Assembly: GCA_964653285.1 (NCBI GenBank)
Contig: CAZZEX010000037.1
Span: 1 to 43,291 of the forward strand
Length of the DNA stretch: 43,291 nt
Source: CAZZEX01 sp964653285
Lineage (GTDB): Bacteria > Chloroflexota > Anaerolineae > B4-G1
Direction of reading: 5' to 3'
In this document: piece after piece, positions 30,304 through 39,995 of the stretch
Layout: each line of letters starts with the position of its first letter
Position numbering within the stretch: position 1 is the first letter of the stretch
Notes under the pieces: model-generated
What the model was told of the DNA's origin: nothing
Databases searched by the model: none
The model's input: only the letters and a program-made list of their open reading frames with translations
Made by a program: the position numbers and the translations under genes

Positions 30304-33300
30304 ATGAAAACAGTTCGCCTGCAAGAATGGGGCCAGGTCCTGGGCACGCGCCTGTTGGGAGAGGAGATCCGCCAAGAAGCAGAAGCCCTGCTGGATCAGG
30401 GGGAAGTCGTCAGTCTAGACTTTAACGGCGTCAAAGTGGCGTCCCCCTCCTTTGTGGATGAACTCGTGGGAAAGTTGTTCCTGCAACGCGGGCAGACCCC
30501 GCTGCGAGGGCGTCTGAGGATCGTGCACGCTATCCCTGAGGTCCACGCCTTAGTCCGGCGCATGGTGTCCGAACGGCTCAAGCAACGTCAGTCGCTGGCC
30601 GAGCCGCCGCACCGGCCTGAAGGGCCGGTGTTGGGAGAGCCAAAGCCGGAATGGACTCCAGCAGCGCCTGTTCACGGCGGTGCGCCCTTACACCAGTTGA
30701 ACCCATTCGATGTTCTCTCCGCCGTCCAGCAGGACTACCTTACCTACGTCCGCACCTTCCAGCGCTTCCAGAACCCCGAGATCCGCGATTGGGTGCTGGA
30801 GCGAGTGCAGAGTGGCACTCTACTCTGGAAACCGCCCTTCATCCAGATCTCGTGTCCCTTCGCGCTGGGAGAGCCGTTGACCGACCTGGTCGCCGAGGGG
30901 CTGCTCCACCCTCGCACCCCCGCCGTCTTCCGCTGCGACCCCGATGACCCATCCTCGCTCCCCATCCATCCCTATCGCCACCAATCCGAAGCCATCCGCT
31001 GCATCCTCGGTGGTGACATCTTCCCCCTCTCCCATTCCGATGGGAGAGGGGGCCAGGGGGTGAGGGCTGGAGCCAACGTCGTCGTCTCCACCGGCACCGG
31101 CTCCGGCAAGTCCTTCTGCTTCGGCATCCCCATCGTCTCCGAGTGCCTGCGTCTGCGTAGTCAGGGCGTGGTGGGCATCAAGGCTCTCATCGTCTACCCG
31201 ATGAACGCCCTGGCCAACTCTCAGTATGATGACTTCGCCCGGCGGTTGCACGGCACCGGTCTGCGCATCGCCCTCTACACCGGCGACACCTCCTACGCGC
31301 CCGCCGAGGCGCTGGAGCAGTATCGTCGCGCCACAGGCCGTAACCTCCCTTATGATAGCGAAGTCCTCTCCCGCCAGGAGATCCAGGAGAGTCCGCCGGA
31401 TATCCTGATGACCAACTACGTGATGCTGGAACTGCTCCTGACCCGCTTCGAGGATCGCCGCCTCTTCGCCACTCCTGGCGTCTTGCGCTTCCTGGTGCTG
31501 GACGAGGTGCACACCTACACCGGCAAACGCGGAGCGGACGTGGCCGCCCTCATTCGCCGCCTCAAGCAACACACCGGCGCCATTGGGCAATTGCGCTGCA
31601 TCGCCACCAGCGCCACCGTCGAGAGCGACTCCCCTCCCCCAACTTTGGGGGAGGGGCCTGGGGTGGGGGCTAACGCAGCCGTCGCCAGTTTTGTCCAAAA
31701 CCTCTTTGGCGAATCGTTCGCCGCAGAAAACGTGGTGACCGAATCCTACGCCCCCCTGCCGGATGACCTGCTGCCCCTCACCCGCGCCATCGTCGAAGCT
31801 CTAGCCACCGGCCCAATGACTCTCCCTCGGCTAGCGCAGGCCCTAGGCATCTCCCCAGAGGAGATCCAAGAGGCTCTACTTGAGCCTTCCCGCGATCAGC
31901 GATCAGCGATTGGCGATCAGCAACCAGTCCCCAAACTCCACGCCTTCTTCTCCCAGGGCCGGGCCATCACCGCCTGCCTGGACCCTGCCGGGCCGCACCT
32001 CAACGACCGAGGCGAGCGCACCTGCCCGGTCTGCGCCCAGGAAGGGCGGGAGCGGACTACCTTCCCGATGGTCTTTTGCCGCGCCTGCGGCCAGGAGTTC
32101 TACAGCGTCGCCGTGGATGAGGCCGGCGAAGGTCGCCTGCACCCGGCCGAACTGGACGCGGTGGACGTGCCAGGACAGCCCGGCTACCTCTACCCCGGCC
32201 AGTGGAATCCGGAGCAGGCCCCTCTGCCAGAGACCTGGCTGACAGACAAGGGAAACCTCCGCTCCCGCTATCGGGACGCCGTCCCCCAAATCCGTCGCTA
32301 CTGCCCAGACTGCAATCGCATCCTGCCCCCGAATCACGAATCACGAATCACGAATCCCGCCGCCTGCACACACCCCCACGCCTACCCCGTTACCTTCGTC
32401 CCCGCCCCCTTCCTCCTCTGCCCATCCTGCGGCATCGTCCACGACCGGCGAGCCCGCGAGTTCAACAAACTCTTCACCTTCGGCTCCGTGGGTCGCTCGA
32501 CAGCGACCGACGTTCTGATCAACGCCCAGGTACAGAACCTGTCACAAGAGGGGCGGAAGGTGATCGCTTTCTCCGACAACCGACAGGACACGGCGCTACA
32601 AGCGGCGCACATGAATAGCCTGCATAATCGCTTCGCCTTCCGGCGGGCACTCTACCACACCCTGCTGGAGGGCGGAGCGACGGTAGGTAGCGGTGAGTGG
32701 GTGGAACTGGCCGACGTGGGTCTGCGGCTCTTTGAGGCCATGCGCCGCCACGACGTCCTACCCCGGTTCCGCCGCGACCAGAGGGCCTACGGGCGGGACC
32801 GGCAGGCGGAGGGCCGCTACCAGCGCTACCTTCAGTTCGTCGCCCTGCGAGAACTTGAGGCCACCCACCGGCGCACCCACCAGAACCTGGAGGACGTGGG
32901 GCTGCTGGCGGTGGGCTATCTCGGGCTGGACGAGTGCGCTGCCGACGACGCTTTCTGGGCCGGCGTTCCCATCCTGGATGATATGGACACAGACACCCGC
33001 TACGACTTGTTCGTGGGGTTCCTGGACCTGATGCGCAAGCGGCTGGCGGTGGCCCACGAGGCTGCTCTGCGGCCCAACGCCTTCAGCACGGAGGTATTGA
33101 ACCGGCTGGACGAGTCGGCCTTCGTCCACGATGCTGAGTTTAGCCGGCCGGTAGGCTACAGTGACGAAGCCCCCCGTTGGCCGGGCTACACCGTCTATCG
33201 GCTCAGCGGCAGCAACACCCAGTTGGTGGTGTGGGTGAAGCGGGTATTGGGAGCCTGCCCTGCCTGCCCCGAGCGTAGTCGAGGGGAGCCTGTCGAAGGA

Positions 33301-35922
33301 GCCTGCCCTGAGCCTGCCGAAGGGATAGACCACGCCACGGCGGTTGACCTGGTAGGGCGGATCGTGGAGAAACTGGGGGAGGAGCAGGCCGCCTTCCTGG
33401 TTCGTCACACCGTGCGAGGCCCGCGCCGTTCACGACACGATTTATGGATGGTCAACCCCGACGTCCTCACCCTCCAGGCCGACGACGCGCCTACACACCG
33501 GGTCTGCCCCAAGTGCCTGACCGTCCAGCGATTCCGACGCCTGCGGGTCTGCACTGGCAGCACGTGTCGCACCGCGCTTGAAGAGCGGAACATGGAGGGC
33601 AACTACTTCCGCCAGGTATACGCCCTGTCGCTGGGGGAGGCAACGCAGGTGCAGTCCGAGGAACACTCCGGCCAGGTGAGCGGGCAAGAGCGGCGGGAGA
33701 TCGAACTCCGCTTCCGCGACCCCGAGGATCCGCTCAACGTCCTCGTTTGTACGCCGACGATGGAACTGGGTATTGACATTGGTCACCTGAACGCGGTCAC
33801 ATTGCGCAATGTGCCGCCCAGCCCCAGCAACTACGCCCAGCGGGCCGGACGGGCGGGGCGCAGCGGCCAGCCCTCGCTGATCACCGTTTTTGCCGGAGTG
33901 GGCTTCGCGCGAGGCCCCCACGACCAGTACTTTTACCGCTTCCCGGAAAAGATGATCGCCGGGGCCATCGTCGCCCCCCGCTTCCGCCTGGACAACCGGG
34001 CGCTGATCCGGGCGCACGTCCACTCCCTGGTGCTGGAGACGATGGGGCTCAAGGGAGTGGAGCGGCTGCCGGGAAAGCCGCGCGACCTGGCGAATCTGGA
34101 TGTGACTGGCTTCCCCTTCTACGCCGACTGGGAGGCTGCCTATCGGGCTGGGATCGAGCGTCATTTTGCTGACACCGTGACTGCCGTGGAGGAGGCCTTC
34201 TCGACGGAGATGGTCCGCTTCGACTGGTTCGACCGCGATTTCGTCGAGGAGACAGTGCGGAGGTTCGTGGACGATCTGGACCAGGCGATGGAACGCTGGC
34301 GGCTGGAGTACCAGCGATTGGACGGGGAGCGGGAGGAACTGAACCGGCTTCTAGGTCGAGAGGGGGTGGACCCAGCGCTGAACCGGCGGCGGGTGGTGGT
34401 GGAGGGGAAACTCCAGGCAATGCGGGGGGGGGAGGGAGGCTGGTACCTCTACCGCTACCTGGGTGGGGAAGGGTTCCTGCCCGGCTACGCCTTCCCGCCC
34501 GAGGCGACGGTGCTCTCGTTCAATGACCAGGAGAGCGATCTGGCACGCAATCCGGTCATCGCGCTGACGGAGTACGCGCCGGGGAACTTTGTCTACTACC
34601 GCGGCCAGCGGTACGAGGTGACGCATGCCCGGCCGCGCACCCGCCAGATGCAGCCGGACGTCGAGCCGGTTTTGGCCTGCCCGGCCTGTGGGCGGGCCTA
34701 CGTCGGCTCCGACCAGACGAAGCGCACCGTCTGTCTGTGCGGCCAGAACCTGAGCGGCGTCCATCCACGCCAGGGGCTGGCCCTCTCGGATATGTACGCC
34801 CGGCGGCGAGCGCGGATCACCGCCGACGAGGAGGAGCGGCTGCGGCTGGGGTATGAGTTGACGAAGCACTACATGGCTGGCGGGCGCCGCACGGTCTACC
34901 GGGTGTCCGCTGAGGGCGGCCTGGCTTTCCAGTTGACAGTGGAGCACGGCGGACAGGTGCTACTGCTGAACCGGGGGGTGAGGGAGCGGGAGGGAGAGCC
35001 ACGGGGCTTCACTCTGTGCGCCAAATGTCACCGCTGGTTGATGGGGGAGAACGCGGAGCAGAAGCACGTCGGCACGCCGACGAAGCGGGGGGAGTGCCCG
35101 CGCGGGGCGCGAGGGGAAGACCTGCTCCAGCGCCTCTGGCTGACGCAGACAGTGCAGAGCGACCTGGTGTTGCTGGACGTGCCGCTGCCAGATAGAGCGG
35201 AGGCAGAGCCATTTTACACGACCCTGCTGCACACCTGGCTGCGGGCGCTGATGGTCGCCTTCAATCTGGGCGAGAGCGAACTGGACGGCTTCCTGGCTCC
35301 CGCGCCGGAGGGTGCTCAATCGTACCGTCTCGTGCTGTACGAGACGGCGGTGGGAGGCAGCGGCGTGCTGGCCTCGCTGGCGGAGCAGAGCCGGCTGCGG
35401 ATGGTCGTGGCGCGGGTGCGGGAACTGTTACACGAGGGGGATTCAGAGGGCGGCTGCGAGCGGGCTTGCTACGACTGCCTGCTCAGTTTCTACAATCAGC
35501 GAGACCACGAGTTGCTGGATCGGAGGATGGTGCTGCCGTGGCTCCAGGCGCTGGAGGGGCTGGTGGTGGAAGCGGAGGTGGCGGAGGATGGGCTCGCTGT
35601 CTTAGCGGACCAATGCCAATCCGGTCTGGAGCGCCGGGTACTGCAAGCCATTCACGACCGCGGCCTGCCCCTGCCCGACATGGCCCAGGAGACGCTCTAC
35701 GACAGAGATGGGAGCCCGCTGGCCGTGGCCGATTTCTACTACCAGCGCGGACGGGTGGTTGTCTTTGTGGACGGCTCCCCGCATTATCGGGACTACGTCC
35801 AGGCGGCAGACGAGCGCAAGCGGAGGCGACTCAAGGCGCTTGGCTACCGCATTCTGACCGTCGCCGGGGATGGACTGGAGGAGGCCCTGGCAAGGCTGGG
35901 AGAGTGGCTGGGCCTGGTGTAG
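30304..35922 (+). CDS. Giant DEAD/DEVH helicase with STAS-like N-terminus, DUF1998 and C-terminal nuclease-like segment (DrmA/DrmB-like fusion)
   Basis: This is a 1872-aa multidomain protein. Residues ~1-100 are DUF4325/STAS-like (VVSLDFNGVKVASPSFVDEL). The SF2 helicase has Walker A STGTGSGKS (K269), DEVH at 400-403, and motif VI QRAGRAGR (from 1179) after TPTMELGIDIGH. Many CxxC pairs (CPVC, CRACG, CPDC, CPSC, CPKC, CPACG, CAKC) indicate several zinc sites. The DUF1998 region has YETAVGGSGVLASLAE and CERACYDCLLSFYNQ. The last ~80 residues (VADFYYQRGRVVVFVDGSPH and KALGYRILTV) resemble the Vsr/DUF559 PD-(D/E)xK fold. DISARM DrmA is a helicase and DrmB has DUF1998, so this may be a fused functional equivalent; MrfA/YprA helicases are the closest known plan. 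In-frame repeats lie at 31020, 31629, 31897, 32334 and 33248. Confidence 0.88.
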   Translation: MKTVRLQEWGQVLGTRLLGEEIRQEAEALLDQGEVVSLDFNGVKVASPSFVDELVGKLFLQRGQTPLRGRLRIVHAIPEVHALVRRMVSERLKQRQSLAEPPHRPEGPVLGEPKPEWTPAAPVHGGAPLHQLNPFDVLSAVQQDYLTYVRTFQRFQNPEIRDWVLERVQSGTLLWKPPFIQISCPFALGEPLTDLVAEGLLHPRTPAVFRCDPDDPSSLPIHPYRHQSEAIRCILGGDIFPLSHSDGRGGQGVRAGANVVVSTGTGSGKSFCFGIPIVSECLRLRSQGVVGIKALIVYPMNALANSQYDDFARRLHGTGLRIALYTGDTSYAPAEALEQYRRATGRNLPYDSEVLSRQEIQESPPDILMTNYVMLELLLTRFEDRRLFATPGVLRFLVLDEVHTYTGKRGADVAALIRRLKQHTGAIGQLRCIATSATVESDSPPPTLGEGPGVGANAAVASFVQNLFGESFAAENVVTESYAPLPDDLLPLTRAIVEALATGPMTLPRLAQALGISPEEIQEALLEPSRDQRSAIGDQQPVPKLHAFFSQGRAITACLDPAGPHLNDRGERTCPVCAQEGRERTTFPMVFCRACGQEFYSVAVDEAGEGRLHPAELDAVDVPGQPGYLYPGQWNPEQAPLPETWLTDKGNLRSRYRDAVPQIRRYCPDCNRILPPNHESRITNPAACTHPHAYPVTFVPAPFLLCPSCGIVHDRRAREFNKLFTFGSVGRSTATDVLINAQVQNLSQEGRKVIAFSDNRQDTALQAAHMNSLHNRFAFRRALYHTLLEGGATVGSGEWVELADVGLRLFEAMRRHDVLPRFRRDQRAYGRDRQAEGRYQRYLQFVALRELEATHRRTHQNLEDVGLLAVGYLGLDECAADDAFWAGVPILDDMDTDTRYDLFVGFLDLMRKRLAVAHEAALRPNAFSTEVLNRLDESAFVHDAEFSRPVGYSDEAPRWPGYTVYRLSGSNTQLVVWVKRVLGACPACPERSRGEPVEGACPEPAEGIDHATAVDLVGRIVEKLGEEQAAFLVRHTVRGPRRSRHDLWMVNPDVLTLQADDAPTHRVCPKCLTVQRFRRLRVCTGSTCRTALEERNMEGNYFRQVYALSLGEATQVQSEEHSGQVSGQERREIELRFRDPEDPLNVLVCTPTMELGIDIGHLNAVTLRNVPPSPSNYAQRAGRAGRSGQPSLITVFAGVGFARGPHDQYFYRFPEKMIAGAIVAPRFRLDNRALIRAHVHSLVLETMGLKGVERLPGKPRDLANLDVTGFPFYADWEAAYRAGIERHFADTVTAVEEAFSTEMVRFDWFDRDFVEETVRRFVDDLDQAMERWRLEYQRLDGEREELNRLLGREGVDPALNRRRVVVEGKLQAMRGGEGGWYLYRYLGGEGFLPGYAFPPEATVLSFNDQESDLARNPVIALTEYAPGNFVYYRGQRYEVTHARPRTRQMQPDVEPVLACPACGRAYVGSDQTKRTVCLCGQNLSGVHPRQGLALSDMYARRRARITADEEERLRLGYELTKHYMAGGRRTVYRVSAEGGLAFQLTVEHGGQVLLLNRGVREREGEPRGFTLCAKCHRWLMGENAEQKHVGTPTKRGECPRGARGEDLLQRLWLTQTVQSDLVLLDVPLPDRAEAEPFYTTLLHTWLRALMVAFNLGESELDGFLAPAPEGAQSYRLVLYETAVGGSGVLASLAEQSRLRMVVARVRELLHEGDSEGGCERACYDCLLSFYNQRDHELLDRRMVLPWLQALEGLVVEAEVAEDGLAVLADQCQSGLERRVLQAIHDRGLPLPDMAQETLYDRDGSPLAVADFYYQRGRVVVFVDGSPHYRDYVQAADERKRRRLKALGYRILTVAGDGLEEALARLGEWLGLV
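31020..31072. repeat. In-frame palindromic repeat in the giant helicase gene
   Basis: CCCCCTCTCCCAT ... ATGGGAGAGGGGG around TCCG, translated PLSHSDGRGGQGVRA, directly before the Walker A strand. Confidence 0.8.
31629..31672. repeat. In-frame palindromic repeat in the giant helicase gene
   Basis: CCCCTCCCCCAAC-TTTGGGGGAGGGG-type element, translated DSPPPTLGEGPGVGA, after motif III (TSATVE). Confidence 0.8.
31897..31925. repeat. In-frame tandem repeat in the giant helicase gene
   Basis: GCGATCA-type units repeat about four times, translated DQRSAIGDQQ. Related units are at 10478. Confidence 0.65.
32334..32358. repeat. In-frame tandem repeat in the giant helicase gene
   Basis: The 8-bp unit CGAATCA repeats about three times, translated NHESRITNP, between two zinc knuckles. 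Confidence 0.7.
33248..33330. repeat. In-frame GAGCGTAGTCGA-type repeat cluster in the giant helicase gene
   Basis: CCCGAGCGTAGTCGAGGGG, CTGTCGAAGGAG and CCTGAGCCTGCCGAAGGG form related units. The ~25-residue translation (ACPACPERSRGEPVEGACPE ...) has no counterpart in helicases. A related unit is at 22262-22315. Confidence 0.75.
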
Positions 35923-36069
35923 GTATGGTTCGATGGCATCGGCGGTGTCTCCATCTATGCCGTGCCGCCTGGCGTGCAGCGCATCTCGCCCTACTACGCG
36001 CAGGTAGCGCTGGCGCAGGATACACGCTGGGGCGAGATGCTGAAGGCCTATCACGAAGAGTTGTTGTGA
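35923..36069 (+). pseudogene. Coding-like remnant after the helicase stop
   Basis: Immediately after TAG 35920-35922 the same frame stays open for 48 codons and is protein-like (GGVSIYAVPPGVQRISPYYA ... RWGEMLKAYHEELL). It ends at TGA 36067-36069, which overlaps an ATG in the CHAT frame (TGATG). No start codon is in frame. It is either a lost C-terminal extension of the helicase or a small separate gene whose start was damaged. Confidence 0.45.
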
Positions 36070-36086
36070 TGGAAAGGAGGTCTACG

Positions 36087-37478
36087 ATGGTGTACGAGGA
36101 TTTCGAACTGCTGGCGACGAACGTGCAGGTCGTCAAGGAGGAGGACCAGAAACGGATTATGTTCCGCGTGCAAGTTCCGCGATCTCCTGCCGGAGAGATA
36201 GTCGCAGGCGTCCCCTCTGAGTATGACACCCGCGAGATGCGAAAACGTCTGAAGGATTGGGAGCATCGCGCGCTCGATTGGCCGGACGTGATCCGACTGG
36301 GGCACTGGCTCAGCACCGTGCTCTTCCCCGGGTCTGTGCGCGACCTGCTGGTGCGCAGCCTGGAACGGGTGCAGGCTCGCGAGAAGGGGCTGCGCATCCG
36401 GCTGCTATTGGAGGGCGCGCTGCACAACGTGCCCTGGGAGTACGTCCTGCTCAATCGAGGCGGTGGCGAGGCGACGGTGACCGACTTCCTGGGCTTGATG
36501 CCAGACGTCTCCATTGTCCGGCACCAGGCGGCCACCCTACCGGCCTGGGAGGTCGAAGCGGAACTGCCGGCGCGGATGGTCGTCGCGCTGGCCAGCCCCG
36601 CCGGGTATGCGTCTCTGCATCTGGGCGAGGAACAGAGGGCCATCAAACAAGCCCTGGAGGAGAATCCGCACGTTAAGGCGACCTTTGTCGCCGAGGCGAC
36701 GCCGGAGACCCTGCTGTCGGACGTAAAGCAGGTGCATCTGTTTCACTTCGCTGGCCACGGGGATTTCGAGCGGCGGATGGGTGCCCAGCCGGAGACAGTT
36801 GAAGGTGAAGGGGTCATCATCCTGGACGACGGCTACGGTGATCCTGAGCCGCTCAGCGCTGGCGAGTTGGCGCTCCAACTGCGCCGGGCCGGGGTGCGTG
36901 TTGCGGTGCTGGGGGCTTGCCGGAGCGGGCGTCAGGGCGACGTCAACGTGTGGAGCAGTGTGGCTGCGGCGCTGCTGAAGGCGGAGTTGGGTGCGGTGGT
37001 GGGGATGCAGTACACCATCCAGGACGAGAGCGCCGTAGCCTTCGCCGGGGAGTTCTACCGGGCGCTGGTGACTGGCTTGCCCGTTGACGAGGCGGTGACC
37101 AACGGCCGGCTGGCGATTGTGCGCGACGACGTGTGGGGCTGGGGCGTGCCGGTGCTCTACCTGCGCGCGCCCGATGGCGTCATCTTCCCCGAGCACACCG
37201 CCGACCCGGCGCTGGAGGAGGTCCGGGACCAACTCCGGGTGACGGCTCGACAGCGGGTGAAGGAACTGCGCGGCAAGGCGGTGGCTGTTGATATCGAAGA
37301 GATGACCGCAGGGGTCGTAGAGGCGGAGCAGGAGATAGGCATAGTGGCCGAGGGCGGTGAGGCGACCGTCGTCAGGATCAAGAGGCTGGGCGGCGGCATG
37401 GTTGAGGCTGACCAGAAGGTGGACGAGGTGGACAAGGGTGGGACCGTGACCGGTGTCAGGATAGATAAGTTGGGGTAA
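36087..37478 (+). CDS. CHAT-domain (caspase-like) protease
   Basis: This 463-aa protein has the CHAT catalytic dyad: H224 in HFAGHGDF and C278 in LGACRSG, each at the end of a hydrophobic strand. The N-terminal ~100 residues are typical of CHAT proteins (LLEGALHNVPWEYVLLN). The C-terminal ~80 residues form a repeated beta pattern (EATVVRIKRLGGG, GTVTGVRIDKLG) also seen in the zinc-ribbon protein at 40316. CHAT proteases in bacteria act as effectors in conflict systems, including cleavage of gasdermin-like targets, though no gasdermin is seen here. AAAGGAGG (36073-36080) fixes ATG 36087; ATG 36069 is possible. The NACHT gene follows after 12 nt, so they are one unit. Confidence 0.9.
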   Translation: MVYEDFELLATNVQVVKEEDQKRIMFRVQVPRSPAGEIVAGVPSEYDTREMRKRLKDWEHRALDWPDVIRLGHWLSTVLFPGSVRDLLVRSLERVQAREKGLRIRLLLEGALHNVPWEYVLLNRGGGEATVTDFLGLMPDVSIVRHQAATLPAWEVEAELPARMVVALASPAGYASLHLGEEQRAIKQALEENPHVKATFVAEATPETLLSDVKQVHLFHFAGHGDFERRMGAQPETVEGEGVIILDDGYGDPEPLSAGELALQLRRAGVRVAVLGACRSGRQGDVNVWSSVAAALLKAELGAVVGMQYTIQDESAVAFAGEFYRALVTGLPVDEAVTNGRLAIVRDDVWGWGVPVLYLRAPDGVIFPEHTADPALEEVRDQLRVTARQRVKELRGKAVAVDIEEMTAGVVEAEQEIGIVAEGGEATVVRIKRLGGGMVEADQKVDEVDKGGTVTGVRIDKLG

Positions 37479-37490
37479 GAGGGTACAAAT

Positions 37491-39995
37491 ATGAATACTC
37501 GATCTAACCTATCCAGTGGTGACCTGTTCTACGAGACCTTGATCCGGTTCTACGTAGGCGCCCCTCACTTTGTTGAGCGGTCCTGGCTGGCGCAGTTGGT
37601 CGAGAAGCGCCTGGCTGACCCGGGCTGCCGGTTCCTGCTGCTGACTGCTGAGCCCGGCGCTGGCAAGACGGCGTTCGCAGCCTGGCTCACTCACCGGCAT
37701 CTCACTCGCCGGCATCCCGATTGGCTGTGCTACTTCATCCGCCGTGACAGCCAGACGCCCCTCAGCAGCGGCGACGCTCGTTCCTTCCTGTTCACCATCG
37801 GCCATCAGTTGGCTGCACGACGACCCAACCTTTTTCACCCCGATCAGTTAGAGGTCGTCGTCAGGCAACGGGTAGATGAACTCCGGGCCGGTGGTAAAGC
37901 CACGGGCATCTGCGTGGAGGACCTACACGTCTCCCCCTTCTACCGGACGACGCTCCAGGTGGAACAGCGGGTAAAGGTCGTTGCGGGCGATCTGGAGGGC
38001 CTGTCTGTCAAGCGGATGGTGGCCGAGGAGCGCTTTCTGGAGCTGGGAAACTTGCAGCACCTGGCCTTGCTGTACCCGGCTCAGGTGTTGCTGAAGGAGC
38101 ACCCCACTGCCCGGATCGTGATTCTGATTGACGCACTGGACGAACTGCGTTACTACCGGGGACAGGACAGCGTATTGGACTGGCTCGCAACCTGCCCGGA
38201 ACTGCCATCCAACGTGCGCTTTATCCTGACCTCGCGGCCTGACGATGCGATGCTTGACTTCAGGCGACGCCAGCGGAGGTGGTTGAGAGAAGAGAACATC
38301 GCTCCCCAATCGAAGCAGGTGCGGGGCGACCTGCTCCGCTACGCCGTGAACTTTGCCGTCCAGGAATCGGTGAAGGAGGCTCTGGCCGGGCAGGGGATGG
38401 CCCCGGACCAATTCGTAGACCAGGCGGTCGAGAAAGCCGAGGGCAACTTCCAGTATCTGGCGGCTCTGTTCCGTGGAGTTGAGCGGGCCATAGAAGCAAA
38501 GGAGAAAGAGCAATTGGGACGCTTACTGAGCGTCGAGGAGGTGCCTGCCAGATTGGAAGAACTGTATGCTTTCTTCTTGAGACAGATCAGGAGAAGCGTG
38601 GCGGGCGAAGTCGTGGAAATCCGCGGTGCCACGCCCGGCGAATGGCATTACGTGCCGGCCTGGGAAGGACTGTATCAGCCCATCCTGGGCGTGTTGTCGG
38701 TGGCCAAGGAGCCGCCGGAGGCCGGGCAAATCAGGAACCTGGGCCGTATACTGGCCGAGGATCGCTGGCTGCCTGGCGCCCTGGAACGACTGGGACAGTT
38801 TTTGGATCGTGAGGGCGGCCGCTACCGGTTGTACCACAGCACCTTCCCAGAGTTCCTCACCTCGCGGGGGACACGGGAAAAACATCTTGACTGCTACCTG
38901 GACCCGCTCGAGTGGCATCGCAAGATCGTCGCCCATTTCTTGACTGCCTACGGAGACAACTGGGCTGAATGTGACGATGAGTATGGTCTCAGTTACATCG
39001 TCCAGCATGTGCTTGACGCGCGACTCTACGATATGTTGGACTCCATCTTTACCGATGCGTTTATGAATGCCCGCTTACGGCGTGCCGGCTGGCACATGCC
39101 CTTCGTGGAGGACTTGCAGAGGGTGGAGGCGGTGGTTCCCCCGGAGCGCGTGGTCAGGCTCTATCTGCAGGTCATTTACGGCCGGCAACCCAACAGCCTG
39201 GTGATGCAGCGGGTGTTCAGACGACTGGTCCAGTTGCGGCCCCAACTGGGGGGAAAACCAATCGCTGGGCTCCGTCCCAGACTGGATAAAGCCATTGACG
39301 AGGCGGTGGCTGCGCTGGACATCGCGCCCGAAAAGGCGGTCTCCGAACTTGAGGCTTTATTTCATCGCGTCAAGAACCAGCGGGTGAAAGGAGTAATCGC
39401 CCTCGCGCTGGGTGAGACGAAGAGTTCGCACGCCACGCAGGTGCTGTTCAACATTCTCCAGACCGCCCCCTTCGTCGTCCGTTGGGCGGCGGCCGATGCG
39501 CTCGTCGCGTTGAACGATCGCGCCATCATCCCCAAACTGATAGCGTGGTTTGACAAGACCCGCACGGTAAGCGACAAACAGCGCATCCTGTACATTCTGG
39601 GACGGATGCGGGCGGAAGAGGCGCGTGCGTTGGTGCAAAAGGGCCTGGATTGTCCCGACGCGAGGGTTAAGGTGCGGGCGATTGACCTCTTATGGCTGCT
39701 GGCGCCGGTGGAGAATGGCGAAGCGATCCTTTGGGAGAAACTGGGCTTTCGGCGGGAGGGGCGAGACCGCCAGCCGGTTTGGTCCGGCGGGTGGTTACAG
39801 AAGCGGATGGTCACGGCGCTGGGCCGCGTCGGGTCACCGGAGGCCTTATGGCACCTGGAGCGATTTGCCGATGAGGTGACCAGGCGGCCAGAACCGGAAT
39901 CGCCCGGTCACCAACGCCGGCGCCGGGGACTGGAGAAGAGTATCCGGCAGGCCATCCAGGACCTGGAGCGCCGGCATGGCAGATCTGAACGTTGA
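37491..39995 (+). CDS. STAND/NACHT-type NTPase with HEAT-like repeats
   Basis: In this 834-aa protein the NTPase domain has Walker A AEPGAGKTA (K59) and Walker B IVILIDALDEL (D214), followed by the sensor strand NVRFILTSRPDD, as in NACHT/STAND switches. A winged-helix and helical region follows. The C-terminal ~200 residues look like HEAT repeats (GETKSSHATQVLFNILQTAP, KQRILYILGRMRAEEAR). STAND proteins sense a signal through the repeats, oligomerise on NTP binding and activate an effector; here the CHAT protease 12 nt upstream is the obvious candidate. The predicted location is cytoplasmic. Confidence 0.88.
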   Translation: MNTRSNLSSGDLFYETLIRFYVGAPHFVERSWLAQLVEKRLADPGCRFLLLTAEPGAGKTAFAAWLTHRHLTRRHPDWLCYFIRRDSQTPLSSGDARSFLFTIGHQLAARRPNLFHPDQLEVVVRQRVDELRAGGKATGICVEDLHVSPFYRTTLQVEQRVKVVAGDLEGLSVKRMVAEERFLELGNLQHLALLYPAQVLLKEHPTARIVILIDALDELRYYRGQDSVLDWLATCPELPSNVRFILTSRPDDAMLDFRRRQRRWLREENIAPQSKQVRGDLLRYAVNFAVQESVKEALAGQGMAPDQFVDQAVEKAEGNFQYLAALFRGVERAIEAKEKEQLGRLLSVEEVPARLEELYAFFLRQIRRSVAGEVVEIRGATPGEWHYVPAWEGLYQPILGVLSVAKEPPEAGQIRNLGRILAEDRWLPGALERLGQFLDREGGRYRLYHSTFPEFLTSRGTREKHLDCYLDPLEWHRKIVAHFLTAYGDNWAECDDEYGLSYIVQHVLDARLYDMLDSIFTDAFMNARLRRAGWHMPFVEDLQRVEAVVPPERVVRLYLQVIYGRQPNSLVMQRVFRRLVQLRPQLGGKPIAGLRPRLDKAIDEAVAALDIAPEKAVSELEALFHRVKNQRVKGVIALALGETKSSHATQVLFNILQTAPFVVRWAAADALVALNDRAIIPKLIAWFDKTRTVSDKQRILYILGRMRAEEARALVQKGLDCPDARVKVRAIDLLWLLAPVENGEAILWEKLGFRREGRDRQPVWSGGWLQKRMVTALGRVGSPEALWHLERFADEVTRRPEPESPGHQRRRRGLEKSIRQAIQDLERRHGRSER

